Shown: one piece after another, positions 37,501-51,600 of the stretch
Numbering within the stretch: the stretch's first letter is position 1
Layout of the letters: the number at the start of each line of letters is the position of its first letter
NCBI GenBank assembly: GCA_029962745.1
Contig: CM057151.1
Coordinates: 1 to 64,000, forward strand
Source: Echinometra lucunter
Taxonomy: Eukaryota; Echinodermata; Echinoidea; Camarodonta; Echinometridae
Length of the DNA stretch: 64,000 nucleotides
Direction: 5' to 3'
Program-made: the position numbers and the translations under genes
Notes under the pieces: model-generated
Database searches by the model: none
Told to the model about the DNA's origin: nothing
Seen by the model: the letters and a program-made list of their open reading frames with translations, nothing else

Positions 37501-40500
37501 CTCTATGCTGGAAGAAGAACTAAATAATAAATTCCAATCCCAATACGCACCAATATCTTCAGTTAACTAAATGGCTAAAAGGTTCCAGAAGTACATGTAT
37601 TATGATAACCAGAATTTTAAAAAAAAACTTTCACTTCGTGTTAATTGGCCTCTTTGACTAGTGAACTTTCACCTAACCAACCAAGAAATCTAATCATTTT
37701 GTCTCCTTTTCGTCATGCATACAAAAAAGTTCAAGTACATACACAATAATAACAAGACAAATGTGACTGCATCTCCTATATGCCTCTGTCTATATTCAGT
37801 TAACTTCATGGCTCATACATTTCTAGAATGTGATTACTGGAAAAAAAGTCACGTCATAGGGCAGTTTCATAATGTATTCCGGCCGAGCAAGGTGCTCGTG
37901 CCAACAGTCAATGTCGGACAAGGGGAGTGTAAATATTGTGCGCTTAGTTGTTGAGGTGACTATGATTTTTCAGATTTATTTTCTAAGCTACCTGTAGAAA
38001 AAAATATATAAGATTTTCATTCAGCTATGGAACGTGCCCTGAAAAACAAGATAAGACAAAATATACGTAAGATACCGGAGGCTACTTTTATCATATGTAT
38101 ACATCAGGTCAACATTGCACTACTTGAAGCTGAGCTGGCCTGGCGCAAAGAAGTGAGCAGACCGCATATATGATTCAATGTCAGCAATACCTTGTGTGGA
38201 CAATTATCACAGACTGTGGGATAAAATGTCTACCGGTATATTGAATTGAAATTCAGCAAAGTCTCACCAGAGAATACCAATAGGGGTCCCTTACAGTAGT
38301 GTATTCTTCCTTTGTTTGCTAGCCTTGCATGGTATGAATCCATGAAAGTATGGACAGTTTGTTATCTTGGCACCAGGCCATCTTGGCATCGGTAATAGCA
38401 CACATACCGTGACCAATAACTGGGCATCGGTAATAGCACACATACCGTGACCAATAACTGGGCATCAGTAATAGCACACATACCATGACCAATAACTGGG
38501 CATCGGTAATAGCACACATACCATGACCAATAACTGGGCATCGGTAATAGCACACATACCGTGACCAATAACTGGGCATCGGTAATAGCACACATACCGT
38601 GACCAATAACTGGGCATCGGTAATAGCACACATACCGTGGCCAATAACTGTGCAAAGTTACCCTATGTGTAAAGTAAAATTTTATTGCTATATTTCAAGT
38701 TTTTTTAGGGCACCTTCTAAAGTGTCCTTTTATAGCTGGATGAAATTTTAAATTCTTTTTACATGAAGGTTATAAAAGGAGTCTAAAAAATAACATATAA
38801 ACTAAATCAGGAAATGTGTGCATTGCCTATTGGATGTGCAACATAAGCACAAGATATTTCCATTCACCTTGTCTGACATTGAATGTTCACACGAGCACCA
38901 CACTCGTCTGGAATAATGTCACACTATTCTCATTGATTTAAAAAGCAACATATGCAGGAAAAATAGATCCATCCATGATTTCCTTTCATATCTTAAGATA
39001 CTTCATCAAAGTCTGCTGTACATTTTTCTAATCCTTAAGTTATTATGGTAACAGAAAAATAAGTATCAATGGACAGACAACCTGAAAACATGGCTTGCAG
39101 CACCATGGTAGAGGATGTAAACAATATAGTACATACAGTCCAGAATAAAAGCCATTCAATAAGTTTACACAATGATACAGAAATAATCACAGATAAAAAT
39201 TTACCCATATTTCCTCGTTGGTTCATCATCAGATTTTCCTCCCGTTTCTTGGTGTATTTCTCAAGTCTTCCTTCAAGTTTCTTTAAAAAACGGTCCCGCA
39301 TGGATTGCCATGAATGGTTTGTTATCTGTGTAGGTGATCAAATAACATCATTTTAACCTCACTGTAATTTGAAGTCTGCTTCTGTACCAGATTTTAAATG
39401 GTCCCGAATTGGGCATTCAATTTGTGAAGTAATGGGCAGTTACTGTGTCAAATATAATTGTTCCCAGTCTCATTTAGGTTTTTCTTCTCCGACTGGTGGG
39501 AGGCCAAGTAAGATTGACCAAGCTGTCTATCACAAGTTCTCCAACCTCTCTGGGTTGAATAGATTTAGTTATGAGCTTAGGTACAACTAGCAGAGCTGCC
39601 AAACCCAATTGGGCAAAAAATCCTATTCTTTATTTACTTTTATCCTATTTTCAAGCCCAAAATCCTATTTGTTTCAAATTTTGAAACATCCAACAGTATA
39701 AAGAATCATTCTTACAAGTTTCAAAAATCCTATTTCATTGGGAAAAATCCTATTCAGTGTCATATTCCCTTAAAAATCCTACTAAATAGGATAAAATCCT
39801 ACTAATTGGCAGCTCTGAACTAGCTCTTCATCCTTCTCATGTTCATAATATTCTTCAGTCATGCATTACACTTAAGCCTTGACGGGCAAGAAGTTCATCA
39901 ATATCTGAGATATCTAAAATGTCAATAGAATCTAAACCAATATGGCTGCCATTTGAAGTGTCTAACCCATAGCAATATGGTGTCTCCTTTAAGTTTTTTT
40001 AAATCTGCCATACACTATACGATCTGTCTGCGATCCAATTTGGAAAATTTGTTATAGATTTGATACTTCGGAAAATCTTCACAAGGGAAAGAACATGTCC
40101 TCCACAGGCTAATAACAACTGTCAAATGGACAATGCAACACTACCTCTACTGTACCTCCAAAATATGTACTCCACCATATAGCTTACCTTCATAAGTTCC
40201 ATTCTTTGCCAAATTTTGTTGCCACCATACTGATACGGATGCTTAGCTATATACTCAAGGATAGCCTCGTCCTCAGCTTCAGTGTAGGATGATCTCCTGT
40301 ATGAATATATTAAACATCTGAAGGTTTCACTTATTGGTTCAAACAAATCGAAAGAAAACTGCTAGAAGCGTTTGTAATGCACTGTTGCCAATTTCAATAA
40401 AATTGGCCACAATGCACTACAAACACTTCTAGCAGTTTTGTATACAATATTGTATATATAGAGAGAGTGAGAGAGAGAGATAGGTATATAGATAGATATA

Positions 40501-42609
40501 TAAGTCCATCATCAAGGATATCACTGAGAAATTTATTCAAATTTTACATTTTTAGTCAAAGTGAGTAGCTCATTGTTACTGTGATACAAATATTCAATTG
40601 CTCATATACAAAAATAATATTAGTAATATCAATATTGGTGGACTAAAAAGTTCAAACAGAGTCCTAAGGAAATCAGCTTATAGGCATAAAGCTTTCAGTA
40701 AGTCTTGAGTTTGGTTATGAATGGTTGAAGACTATTATCAATTTGAAGAGAAAAGTGCATTACTGTATTCAACTTTCAATAATATTATCTAAAACTGCGA
40801 TAGTGCATGGGTTTTTTAAAAATGCATGTAATTTTGCAGTTTCTAGTAGAAAAAGTACAGAAGTGAAATAACAGAACCAAACAAAAACATAAAACACAAC
40901 AAATATATGGTTGGTTTCCTATGGCTTCTTTTGTTTTGTTTAGATTTTCACTTCTCTAAATTTTAACTTCAATCTACAGCTGCAATTTCCTTTGGATTTG
41001 ATTGCTCTATTACAAAAATGATGCAGAATAAATAACAAACTACTCTACCCTTTTGTAGAACCGGCTACCATCACTTCTGTTACTCCTGTTGCTTTGCCCT
41101 CGTCCAAAGAATTTACTCTAAGTAAATAATACAAATTATTATTCATATCATGTATAAGACAACCTTAATGTGACATTAAAAGTCAAACAGTTAGAAAAGC
41201 TTAGATCTTTCCATCACTAGCATGATGAACAGAGAAAGAGATACATTATGTGATACAAACTGGGAGGACAAATTTAAATCTCATGACAAGAGGAAGAAAC
41301 AAAAATGTAGTGATATGATCAAGAATAAGAAGAGGGAAATGAGAGTGGAAAAGAAAGGGGAAGACAAGAAACAAAAGAAAATGGCCTGTATTCATAAAGA
41401 CAGACTAGTTAACACCTGGTTTAGCTAATCTACTGATAGAGTAGTACTAATAGTAGGATAATTATTTTCACATTACATTGTTATTCTTATCATTATTATC
41501 ATCATTATCATCATTATTATAATAACATACATGCCAACATCTGAAATCAAGAAATCCAGATGCACATTAGGTACATGTTTTATAATGTAGTTGTTGAATG
41601 GGTGACCCATCTACATGTAGAATGGTTATCAACAGTTTTGCACATGTAAATGCCATGTATAAGGCGCACCCCCGATATCAGGATTTATTTGAAAAAATAT
41701 TGGCATCAGGCTTCCATTGTATCGCATCGTCTTAGCCGCAAAAAGAAATAAAACGATTTCATTTACTTGGCAAAATAATTCTCAACTCAATACAGAAAAT
41801 AACTGTATCGCATCATCTTCAATAGTTACAAGATGCTTGCAAACGAAATAGAATTGATTTTATTTACTAGAAATATAAATTCTTTTCCTAACAATGAAAA
41901 TAATAGCTTTGCATCATCTTCAAAAGTTGCAAGAGGCAAATGAAATAGAACTGATTTAATCTACCAAACGCATTCATTCTTGACCTAAAGATAAGAATAA
42001 GACACTAGAGCGTCCCATTGTCTTCAATGGTTACGAGATGCGAACAAAATAGAATTTGATTTACCTGACACACTAACTCTTGACCTAAAGATAAAAATAA
42101 TAGCGTTGCATCTTCTTCATTAGTTACTTGAGGTAATTTACCAGACACCTTAAGTTTTTTCCTAATGATGAGAATAACCACATCGCAACGTCTACCTTCC
42201 AGAGTTGCAAGATGCGCAAACAAAAATTTTTAAAATGATTTAATTTACCTGACGAATTGATCCTTTATCTAACAAAGAAAATAATAGCGTCACATCGTCT
42301 TTAAGAGTTGCAAGACACAAATGACATATAATAGATTTGACTTACCTGACGCATTAATTCTGCATTAATTCTTTGCCTAACAATAAAACTAAAAGCGAAT
42401 GGTTTGTCATGAAACCATTCCTTCCCCCCATGTTCCTTTTTCACTGCTCCAAAAACTTTTTTTTAAAAATGCTTCTGTTAAAACGGAACAGTTGGCAAGT
42501 ATGTTACATGTATTACATTTCTTATCATTACAATTATCATTATTATAGCAATCATTACTAATATTACTATTATTAATACATATCATCATTATTATAATCT
42601 ATTATTATC

Positions 42610-42645
<36 letters not shown>

Positions 42646-42652
42646 CATTATC

Positions 42653-42690
<38 letters not shown>

Positions 42691-45600
42691 CATTATCATT
42701 ATTATCATTATCATTATTATCATTATAATCTTTATCATTATAACATTATAACTTACCATAGGGCAAATCCACGGAATGGGTTTATTCGTCACAACAGGGC
42801 AGGAGAGTGTTAAGACAAATTGAGCGTGCGTTATCAAGGCGAATCAGAACAGGCTGAGACAAAAGGAATTGCCCTAACGCCTTAATAAGAGTTATTATCA
42901 TTATTATCATTATTCATTATCATTACTATTATTTTTATAGTTATCAAAATCATTATTATCATTATCATTTTCATTTAATTGACCATACAAAATAACACAA
43001 GATATACAGACAGAGAAATAGATCAAAGATGTAGAACAAGATAAAAATAGAATGGCATGAAGGTCAGGATGCACAAAAGAGAGATCCTCCCCCGTTGCCT
43101 GTAGGCACCCCACACATGCCTTTTCCAGAAATATAATAGATATTGCACGATATAAACACAATCATACTAACAATTTGAAGCACGTGATCATTAGAAAAAT
43201 CTATAGTACCGGTATGTCATAATTTACGGAGTGCCAAGTGTCAACCAGGTTCTTCCATACACAATGAACATAAAATTCAAAAGGGCTGTGGATTACAGTT
43301 TCTTCAAATTTACACCTACGGAAGATATTCCGTATCACATTTATTAATAAAAAAAAAAAAAAAATCTTGACAATTCTTTTATGGCAACTGCCCAACCATT
43401 CTTTTCACAGGATGAAATTAATCTTGTTTTTTGTTTTAGGTCATTTTACCCAAATAGCATGTGTACAAACCTGTAAGCACATTTATCCAAAAGGGTATTT
43501 GCAGCTATGCAGTCATCAATATATGAAGGCAAGAGATACTCAGGCGAAGAATGCTCATCTCCTTCTCCTAATATTCTGCGGAAGAAAAAAAATATGAATG
43601 TGACTGCGTCTCATACTGTATATGCCTCTACTTATATTCAGTAAACTTCATGTCTCAAATTGTTCTTGAATTATTTCGATAACCAGAATATAAAAAAAGA
43701 AATGTTTTCAGGTTAAATGACCTCTCTGATCACTATGCCTTCTCTTAGTCATGCATAGAAATACAAGTATGGTGCTAACAAGGCCAAAAAATCTGTAATT
43801 TCATGCTTAATGACCTCTACGACCTTTGACCTTTGATCTATGTATCCCAAAATTTAATCAGATGTCTTTCTATGGCAGCATTGTAGTGACATGATGATCG
43901 GCTTTGGCCTGAAGCTGAATGTCCATCCTTGGAATACTGCAGTAGTTTTTTGGCATACTGATAATGTCCTTCAAGGTATGTTACAACCCAGACACTATTT
44001 TTTAAATTTTTCTTAAAATGTTGACGCCGTTACCACCATCGGAAAAGCTGCGCCTATTTCTCTCTCTTGCTTTGCAGGCTCTTGCTACGGAGCTGGGAAT
44101 TGTGATATCTGTTAATAATTCCAATATTTTCTATCTTAATAACTTTGTAGTACAGTATATTTGCACTAAAAGACCTAATGCTAGGCAAGTGCCATGAGCA
44201 TCATTGGACAGTGTATGTTCTGTAAGTTTTCTCTATCATCATCATCAACATTCATAATTTGACTTCTGTCAGTTCTGTGACTTTTGACCTTTGACCCTTC
44301 AAACCCCATAATCTGACAACGGTCTACCTATGATCGATTTTGATCATCCATACTAGGACCAAGTTTCAAGGTCATACTTCAAAGCAGCCTTGAGATATTA
44401 CATTAACAAAGCTTGGGATGTAGAGATAAATATTTAACCCCAAAACATAATGCCTCTAGCACCACTTTCTGTGGACAGAGCCATGGAAGAATAACAAACT
44501 CAAAGTAAATAGATTAACATGAAAAAAAGGACTAGAAAGAATTCGCTTTAATTGTTGATTATTTGAAAATTATTTTTGCTTACTGAGCAAATTATGTAAA
44601 CAATGAGCATTTAAGATTTCAACAAAATTTGACAAATACATGTTTTCTACATAGTACTAAAATACACTCAGAATAGCATTTTCATTTAAAATGGAAAGGG
44701 TTAATACTCACTTGATTACATTGCTCTCTGATGGATCATGTCGACTTGCAACTCTCCCTCCACCACCCTGTTAGAGTTCACAAATTGTAAGAATCTTTTT
44801 GGTCACATGGTATTATGATATTATGATTCATATTCATCACTGTCAAGTTTCTGAATTTTACTTGAAATATTTTACATCATGTCACATTACTGACAGGAAT
44901 AGATAATATATTAATAATAATTATAATAATAATGTATTTATGCGCATTTTCCATATAACATGTTCAAATGCGCTTTACGATGAAATTATTAACAAAATAA
45001 GTGAGTTTTTAGAGGGTTTTTTTGCAAGTAGCCAAAGTAGAAGTGGGAACAGAGACACTCTTCTGCCATTATGACTAGCGACCCTCTTCTGCCATTATGA
45101 CTTACGACCCTCTGTTCTGATTATGACTAGCGACCCTCTTTCTTCGTCGATTATAAACAGCGACCCTCTTCTCAGATTATGACTACCATAGCCACCCTCT
45201 TGTTCGATTATGACTAGCGACCCTCATTCCATATGATGAATAGTGGTCCTTATGATTAGTGACCTTCAATATACATGTATGATTGTTACAAGTCATGTCT
45301 ATCTATGCCAGTGACCCAAATATTTTGTCTTGGTCATGAATCTTTTCCTGTTGTCCATAGTTATGCAGTGCAGTTGGCTATTAGCACTTTTTCATTTGTG
45401 TGTTTCATGCCTTGCATAACTCGGTGTAAGGTAGCTTTAAGTAGACTCTCTTCCAAGTTCTAAATTCTAATCCCTATTGATTGTTAGGATGGTTCAGATA
45501 GTTTTCTTGCAAGGGTTTTGCTATAAGCAGGTGAATGCAATATTTAAGTAGCTTGGGTTTAGATTGGAATTCTTGTATGGGAGGAACCCTAGTTAAAATT

Positions 45601-48600
45601 GATAGTTGTCACTTGAAGCTTAGGAATCGGAGAGGCAAGACCCCAGAGTTCTCTCTAAGAGCAGCCACAGCAGCTAGCCTGCTAGGGTTTGGTAGCATCA
45701 GCTAGGCCGACAGGGTCGGGCGATGACAGCATGTTTAGGCTGTACATCTAGAAACAAGGCGTGGCAGTTTCTTAGTTTTTCTAGCTATGTTGCACCACGT
45801 TTGTCTGTACTGGACATGGGCTGCTCCGGTCTTCCAAGCTTTCTTGTCACAAGTTAAACTATGGCGTTAACCCCGTAGACGTTGACCACGTTGACGTTGA
45901 TGTCGACAGTTTTAAGGACGACGTTATGATGTCCATTGAGTGAAGGCGTTTCTCAAGCTTAGAGGTGTAAACCCGATGTAAACTACAGTATGATGTAAAG
46001 TCTACACTAGTCAAGTTGAGTCAGTCAAGGCGAACGTCGAAGGACTTCGGCCATGTTAGACGGTCAACGAGTTGATTCCAATATTCCAAAGAAGTTCATC
46101 AGATCAGGTTCCATATTTTAAAGAAATGAAGATATAGAAATAAAAGAACTTTGGACTTTAAGGAGTAACAAAGTAAACTGTTTGGTTATATTTGGATATA
46201 TTGATCATTTATATAATGTATTGATCAGGAATAGTGAATGGTTGCATTACTGGATTGTATTGCAAGGTATGATCTCCATTGAATTTCATGATTGTTTTAT
46301 ATTGAACACTTTTCTATATTTTATGTTTTGAAGTAATGTAATTGTTCCAAGGAACACTTGAACTTGGAGGTTGAAATTAAATTTAATTTCCTTAAAATAT
46401 TGTCTCCATTGTTACTTTGTCTGAGTTCTGTATTTAAGAAGTTGCCACTGGACCAACAAGTCAATCACACCCTCCCATGGCTGTGACATTTGGGGGCTTG
46501 TCCGGGAGACAACTGATTAAATACAATAGTTCTCAGTCATTGTTCATTTTAATGTATGTTATTCTCTGACCTCTCGCATATCAGATTTTGTCATTTTACA
46601 GGAAGTCTTGGAACAGTTTCCGTGACAGTACAGACAAGTGGTTTTGGTCTTCTCATTGTAGGTTTTTTGCTCTGCCATAAGAGAGATTGCGTAATTGCTT
46701 AATTGCTGCGCATTTATAGTAAAGTGTTGGTACTTAGGTCTTGAACTTTTGTTAGGCATGGATCTTACAAAACAATTGTTAGATTTAGGTAAGGAGTTAG
46801 GTCTCTCAGGACAGGGATTGTTAGAGTTTGTAGACAGTAAGGAAAGCTAGCTAGAGAAGAAAGAGTTAGAGTGAGGGAGGATAAACAAAGAGAATTAGAA
46901 ATTTTAGAGAAACAAATTGCCTTAGAAAATGTCAGGAAAGAGAATGCGTCTCTTAACGGAGACAGAGAGTCACGCCATAGTTCAACTTTAACAAAATCCC
47001 CTAAGTTGCCCCATTTTGTAGAGGGCAAGGACAATATAGATGCATATTTGGAACGCTTTGAGCGATATGCTACAACTCAAGGATGGCCAAGTGCGACTTG
47101 GGCTATCAATTTGGGCGCTCTGTTGCAAGGAAAAGCCTTAGAAGTATACAGTAGGTTAGGTTTAGACGAGGCCCATGATTATCCTGTATTGAAGGAAGCT
47201 TTGTTAAGGAGATTTCAGTTGTCTGCAATTGATTTTCAGAAAAAGTTTTATACTGCAGAACCAGAGGCTGATGAGTCAGCACGGCAGTATGTAGTTAGAC
47301 TAGAGCATTACTTTGATAGGTGGCTAGATCTAACAGGAACTAATAGGACCTATGATGATTTAAAGGACTTGATAGTTAGGCAACAATTTCTAGATCGGTG
47401 TGGTCCAGGGATGTCAGTGTTCTTGAAAGAACGTACCCCTAAGTCGGTTAAGGAAGTAACAGATTTGGCGGAAGTATATGTTGCCGCACATGGAGGTCAG
47501 TTTAAGGTCCCAAAACAAAATCATAGGCATAGCGTTGGTAGTAATAGACCAGCAGATTCTCATAAAGAGAAATTAGGTTCGCAGAAACCTGTAACTAATC
47601 CTAGTACCAAAGATAGGAAACAAGTAGGACCCTGCTTTGTATGTGGTAAGAAAGGGCACCTAGCTAAGGACTGTTGGAGTAAGAATACGTCCCAGGCAAG
47701 TGTAGGTCTTATAGAAAAGGAATCTAAGAAACCAAATCGTCATAAAGGACGTAAAGACAAACAGGGTGAGGAAAGAACTAAAGGGAACAATGAATGTGCT
47801 TCTTGTCCAATTCGTTCCTCTTCTGCTCAGGATAGTGAAACTGAACAGGGATTGTTTCTCGTTACAGCGTCGATGGAGCCTGCGCAATTAAAGAGACGCG
47901 CTGCGAAGAATAAAGCTAGAAAGTGCTTGAAAATGTGCGCATCATGTAAGGAAAAGTTGCGCTCGCGTATGAAACATGTGTATGACGGCAGCATAGGGTC
48001 TCATAAAGCTACAGTGCTTCGCGATACTGGTTGCTCAGGTGTTGTAGTTAAAAGGTCTTTGGTGAAGTCTAGCCAAATGACAGGCAAGACTAGGTTGTGT
48101 ATCTTGATAGATGGTACTCTTCGTAGGTATCCCACCGCAAAAGTTCACATACACACTCCGTTCTTTTCTGGAGATGTGGAAGCCCTTTGTATGAAGTCCC
48201 CAGTCTTTGATATAATTCTAGGGAATATAGATAATGTGCTACCACCAGGGAGTAGTCATGATTCAGGGAGACTTAAAGCAAGGGTAGACATTGCTACACA
48301 AACTGAAGAGTCAGATGATAGTAGTATCAGTAGAGATGATTTAGTCAGTCCTAAATCGAAAGTAAATGTAGCTACAGAAACCGATGTTTCCACTGGAAGT
48401 GAAGGTGCTACAGTTGTAGGAATGGCAATGCAAACTCGTGCACAGAGTAAGGAAGGTAAGAAACCCCCTAAGGCTCTTAAGGTTCCTTTGCCCATTCCAG
48501 ATTTGTCCCCAGATGACATAAGGAAAGCTCAAGAGGATGACAAAACACTAGATAAGTTAAGGTCCTATGCGAAGTCTGGGCTTGATAGAAGTAGAAGTGA

Positions 48601-51600
48601 TTCATATTGTTTCATAGAAAATGGATTACTATATCGGAAATATGAACCGAAAAGTGTAATACAGGGTAATGCAGTAACCCAACTTGTCGTGCCCCAAGTG
48701 TACCGTAAACTTGTGATGAAATTAGCCCACGAAGGACTGATGGGAGGTCATCAAGGAGGTAAGAAAACTTGTGATAAAGTGTTATCATCTTTCTATTGGC
48801 CAGGAGTGAATTCTGACGTCACCAGATTTTGCCAGTCTTGTGATGTCTGTCAGAGGACAATTCCGAGAGGTAGGGTACCCCGTGTCCCCTTAGGTATAGG
48901 ATCGAAGCAATCCGAGGCTCAGAAAATGTTGGAGCTGATTTTCTAAGCAGAATAGCCAGATAAATTAAACTGGACAGGCAAAATTTGTTATTTCGTTAGA
49001 ATTTTCTATCCATATAGGATATATGTAATTTTCTCAACAAGGTGTCGAGAATATATGCTTTAATATTAGACTTAATTGGATTGAAAATTATCAAAACTTG
49101 AGGCATATATACTGTATAATAGGTTTTTATTTCTTTAGATAGAAATGACTGTAATTTTGAGAAGAAAAATATGAAATATTTTCTAGAAAGTGGGGGGTCG
49201 TGTTACAAGTCATGTCTATCTATGCCAGTGACCCAAATATTTTGTCTTGGTCATGAATCTTTTCCTGTTGTCCATAGTTATGCAGTGCAGTTGGCTATTA
49301 GCACTTTTTCATTTGTGTGTTTCATGCCTTGCATAACTCGGTGTAAGGTAGCTTTAAGTAGACTCTCTTCCAAGTTCTAAATTCTAATCCCTATTGATTG
49401 TTAGGATGGTTCAGATAGTTTTCTTGCAAGGGTTTTGCTATAAGCAGGTGAATGCAATATTTAAGTAGCTTGGGTTTAGATTGGAATTCTTGTATGGGAG
49501 GAACCCTAGTTAAAATTGATAGTTGTCACTTGAAGCTTAGGAATCGGAGAGGCAAGACCCCAGAGTTCTCTCTAAGAGCAGCCACAGCAGCTAGCCTGCT
49601 AGGGTTTGGTAGCATCAGCTAGGCCGACAGGGTCGGGCGATGACAGCATGTTTAGGCTGTACATCTAGAAACAAGGCGTGGCAGTTTCTTAGTTTTTCTA
49701 GCTATGTTGCACCACGTTTGTCTGTACTGGACATGGGCTGCTCCGGTCTTCCAAGCTTTCTTGTCACAAGTTAAACTATGGCGTTAACCCCGTAGACGTT
49801 GACCACGTTGACGTTGATGTCGACAGTTTTAAGGACGACGTTATGATGTCCATTGAGTGAAGGCGTTTCTCAAGCTTAGAGGTGTAAACCCGATGTAAAC
49901 TACAGTATGATGTAAAGTCTACACTAGTCAAGTTGAGTCAGTCAAGGCGAACGTCGAAGGACTTCGGCCATGTTAGACGGTCAACGAGTTGATTCCAATA
50001 TTCCAAAGAAGTTCTTCAGATCAGGTTCCATATTTTAAAGAAATGAAGATATAGAAATAAAAGAACTTTGGACTTTAAGGAGTAACAAAGTAAACTGTTT
50101 GGTTATATTTGGATATATTGATCATTTATATAATGTATTGATCAGGAATAGTGAATGGTTGCATTACTGGATTGTATTGCAAGGTATGATCTCCATTGAA
50201 TTTCATGATTGTTTTATATTGAACACTTTTCTATATTTTATGTTTTGAAGTAATGTAATTGTTCCAAGGAACACTTGAACTTGGAGGTTGAAATTAAATT
50301 TAATTTCCTTAAAATATTGTCTCCATTGTTACTTTGTCTGAGTTCTGTATTTAAGAAGTTGCCACTGGACCAACAAGTCAATCACACCCTCCCATGGCTG
50401 TGACAATGATTAGCAACCCTTCTTCAGTTTAATGAATAATGACGATGATTTCGGATTATGAAGAGCGGTCCTTATGTGTAATGACCCTCATATGGTGAAT
50501 TATGAATAGCGACCCTCATCTTACATTATGAATAACGGAAATTATGAATAATGGTCCTTATGACTTTATGAATAGTGACCCCCTTTCTGTTTTAATATGA
50601 CTAGCAGACCTTACATGTTATGACTAGCGGTCCTTATGAATAACGGTCATTATATTCCACATACTAAGAATATTGCTGCAGGATTGGTCAAAAGTGAATC
50701 ATGCGATGAAGCAAAGTTTCGCCATCATCATCACCCCATCAGAAAAGTGCGTGACCGTGCAGTGATGACAGTTTTTGTCTTTCACTTCAGTCAATAGAGT
50801 CACTAACTTTATTGATATTTTGGGGTATGTGCGTGACCCATGTGATGATTTTGCCATCAAATTTTGCAATCAAATCATCTTCACTTCTTTTGTGACATCA
50901 CAATTAGCTTACTACTTGTTCAGCGGCTGAGGCCAAGAAAGTTGTGCGCGTACTATGCACTGTCACAAAATACGCTCTAATACAGGAGTGCGCGAATACA
51001 TTTAATTTTCCCATACATTTTAAGTATTGATGTTTTGATAATTTTAAAAAAAAAACAATTCGTTCTCATAGAAAAGAACATATCATTTTCTTTATATAGT
51101 ATAAAGCAAACAATCACCTTCTGGTTTCAGGCAATGAGACAAACTATCACTTCCTCAGGGATCTAGATGTACACGCTATCTTTCCGAAGCGAAGCTGAGG
51201 AAAGATAGCTACATCCAGATCACCTCGGAAGTGAGTTTGACCATCACCTTCACCAACGGTGATTATTCGCTTATTATGACTAGCGGTCCTTATGACTGAC
51301 AGGCTGACCCAGGTCAGGAGGATATGTGATAGAACTGGAAGCCTGACTGCTGACAACACAGCACTCTTCAAGCACATTGGGTACAGGTCACTTATACACG
51401 AATGCCAGGTTATCATCTAGTATTGTAACCAAACCGCCGAACCGAACGGAACTTCACCAAACAAGCACTTCCTAACAGGACTGAACTGAACGGAACTCAA
51501 AGGCTTGGTTCAGGGCACCATTTCATGAACGTTGTCAGCACTGACAAGTTGTCATTCTTGGACAATTACCATAGTAACAGTCAGTGACCAGTGTTTCTTA

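Larger units (their letters stand above)
45284..50405 (+). mobile_element. Gmr1-like (Ty3/gypsy) LTR retrotransposon, internally deleted, in RAP1 intron 1
   Basis: A 5122-bp element with 1205-bp LTRs and a perfect 5-bp target duplication ATGAT (45279-45283, 50406-50410). Internal order: primer-binding site, gag with capsid and zinc knuckle, aspartic protease, integrase zinc-binding domain, then directly the last residues of an RNase H, then 3' LTR. Reverse transcriptase, most of RNase H and the integrase core are missing. Integrase lying before RNase H is the copia-like order described for the deuterostome Gmr1 group of Ty3/gypsy elements. Only one LTR-LTR difference was noticed (A/T near 46100 versus 50015), so insertion was recent. 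It must rely on other elements to move. Confidence 0.9.

Noticed and set aside
38385..38650. CRISPR array
   Set aside because: Head-to-tail 38-bp repeat without spacers in an animal intron; a minisatellite.
41222..41428. Lys/Glu-rich 68-codon frame next to RAP1 exon 4
   Set aside because: Opposite strand to RAP1, no splice or domain evidence; low-complexity purine run.
45275..49380. 60-70-codon frames at 45275 and 49171
   Set aside because: Identical because both lie in the LTRs; not gag or pol.
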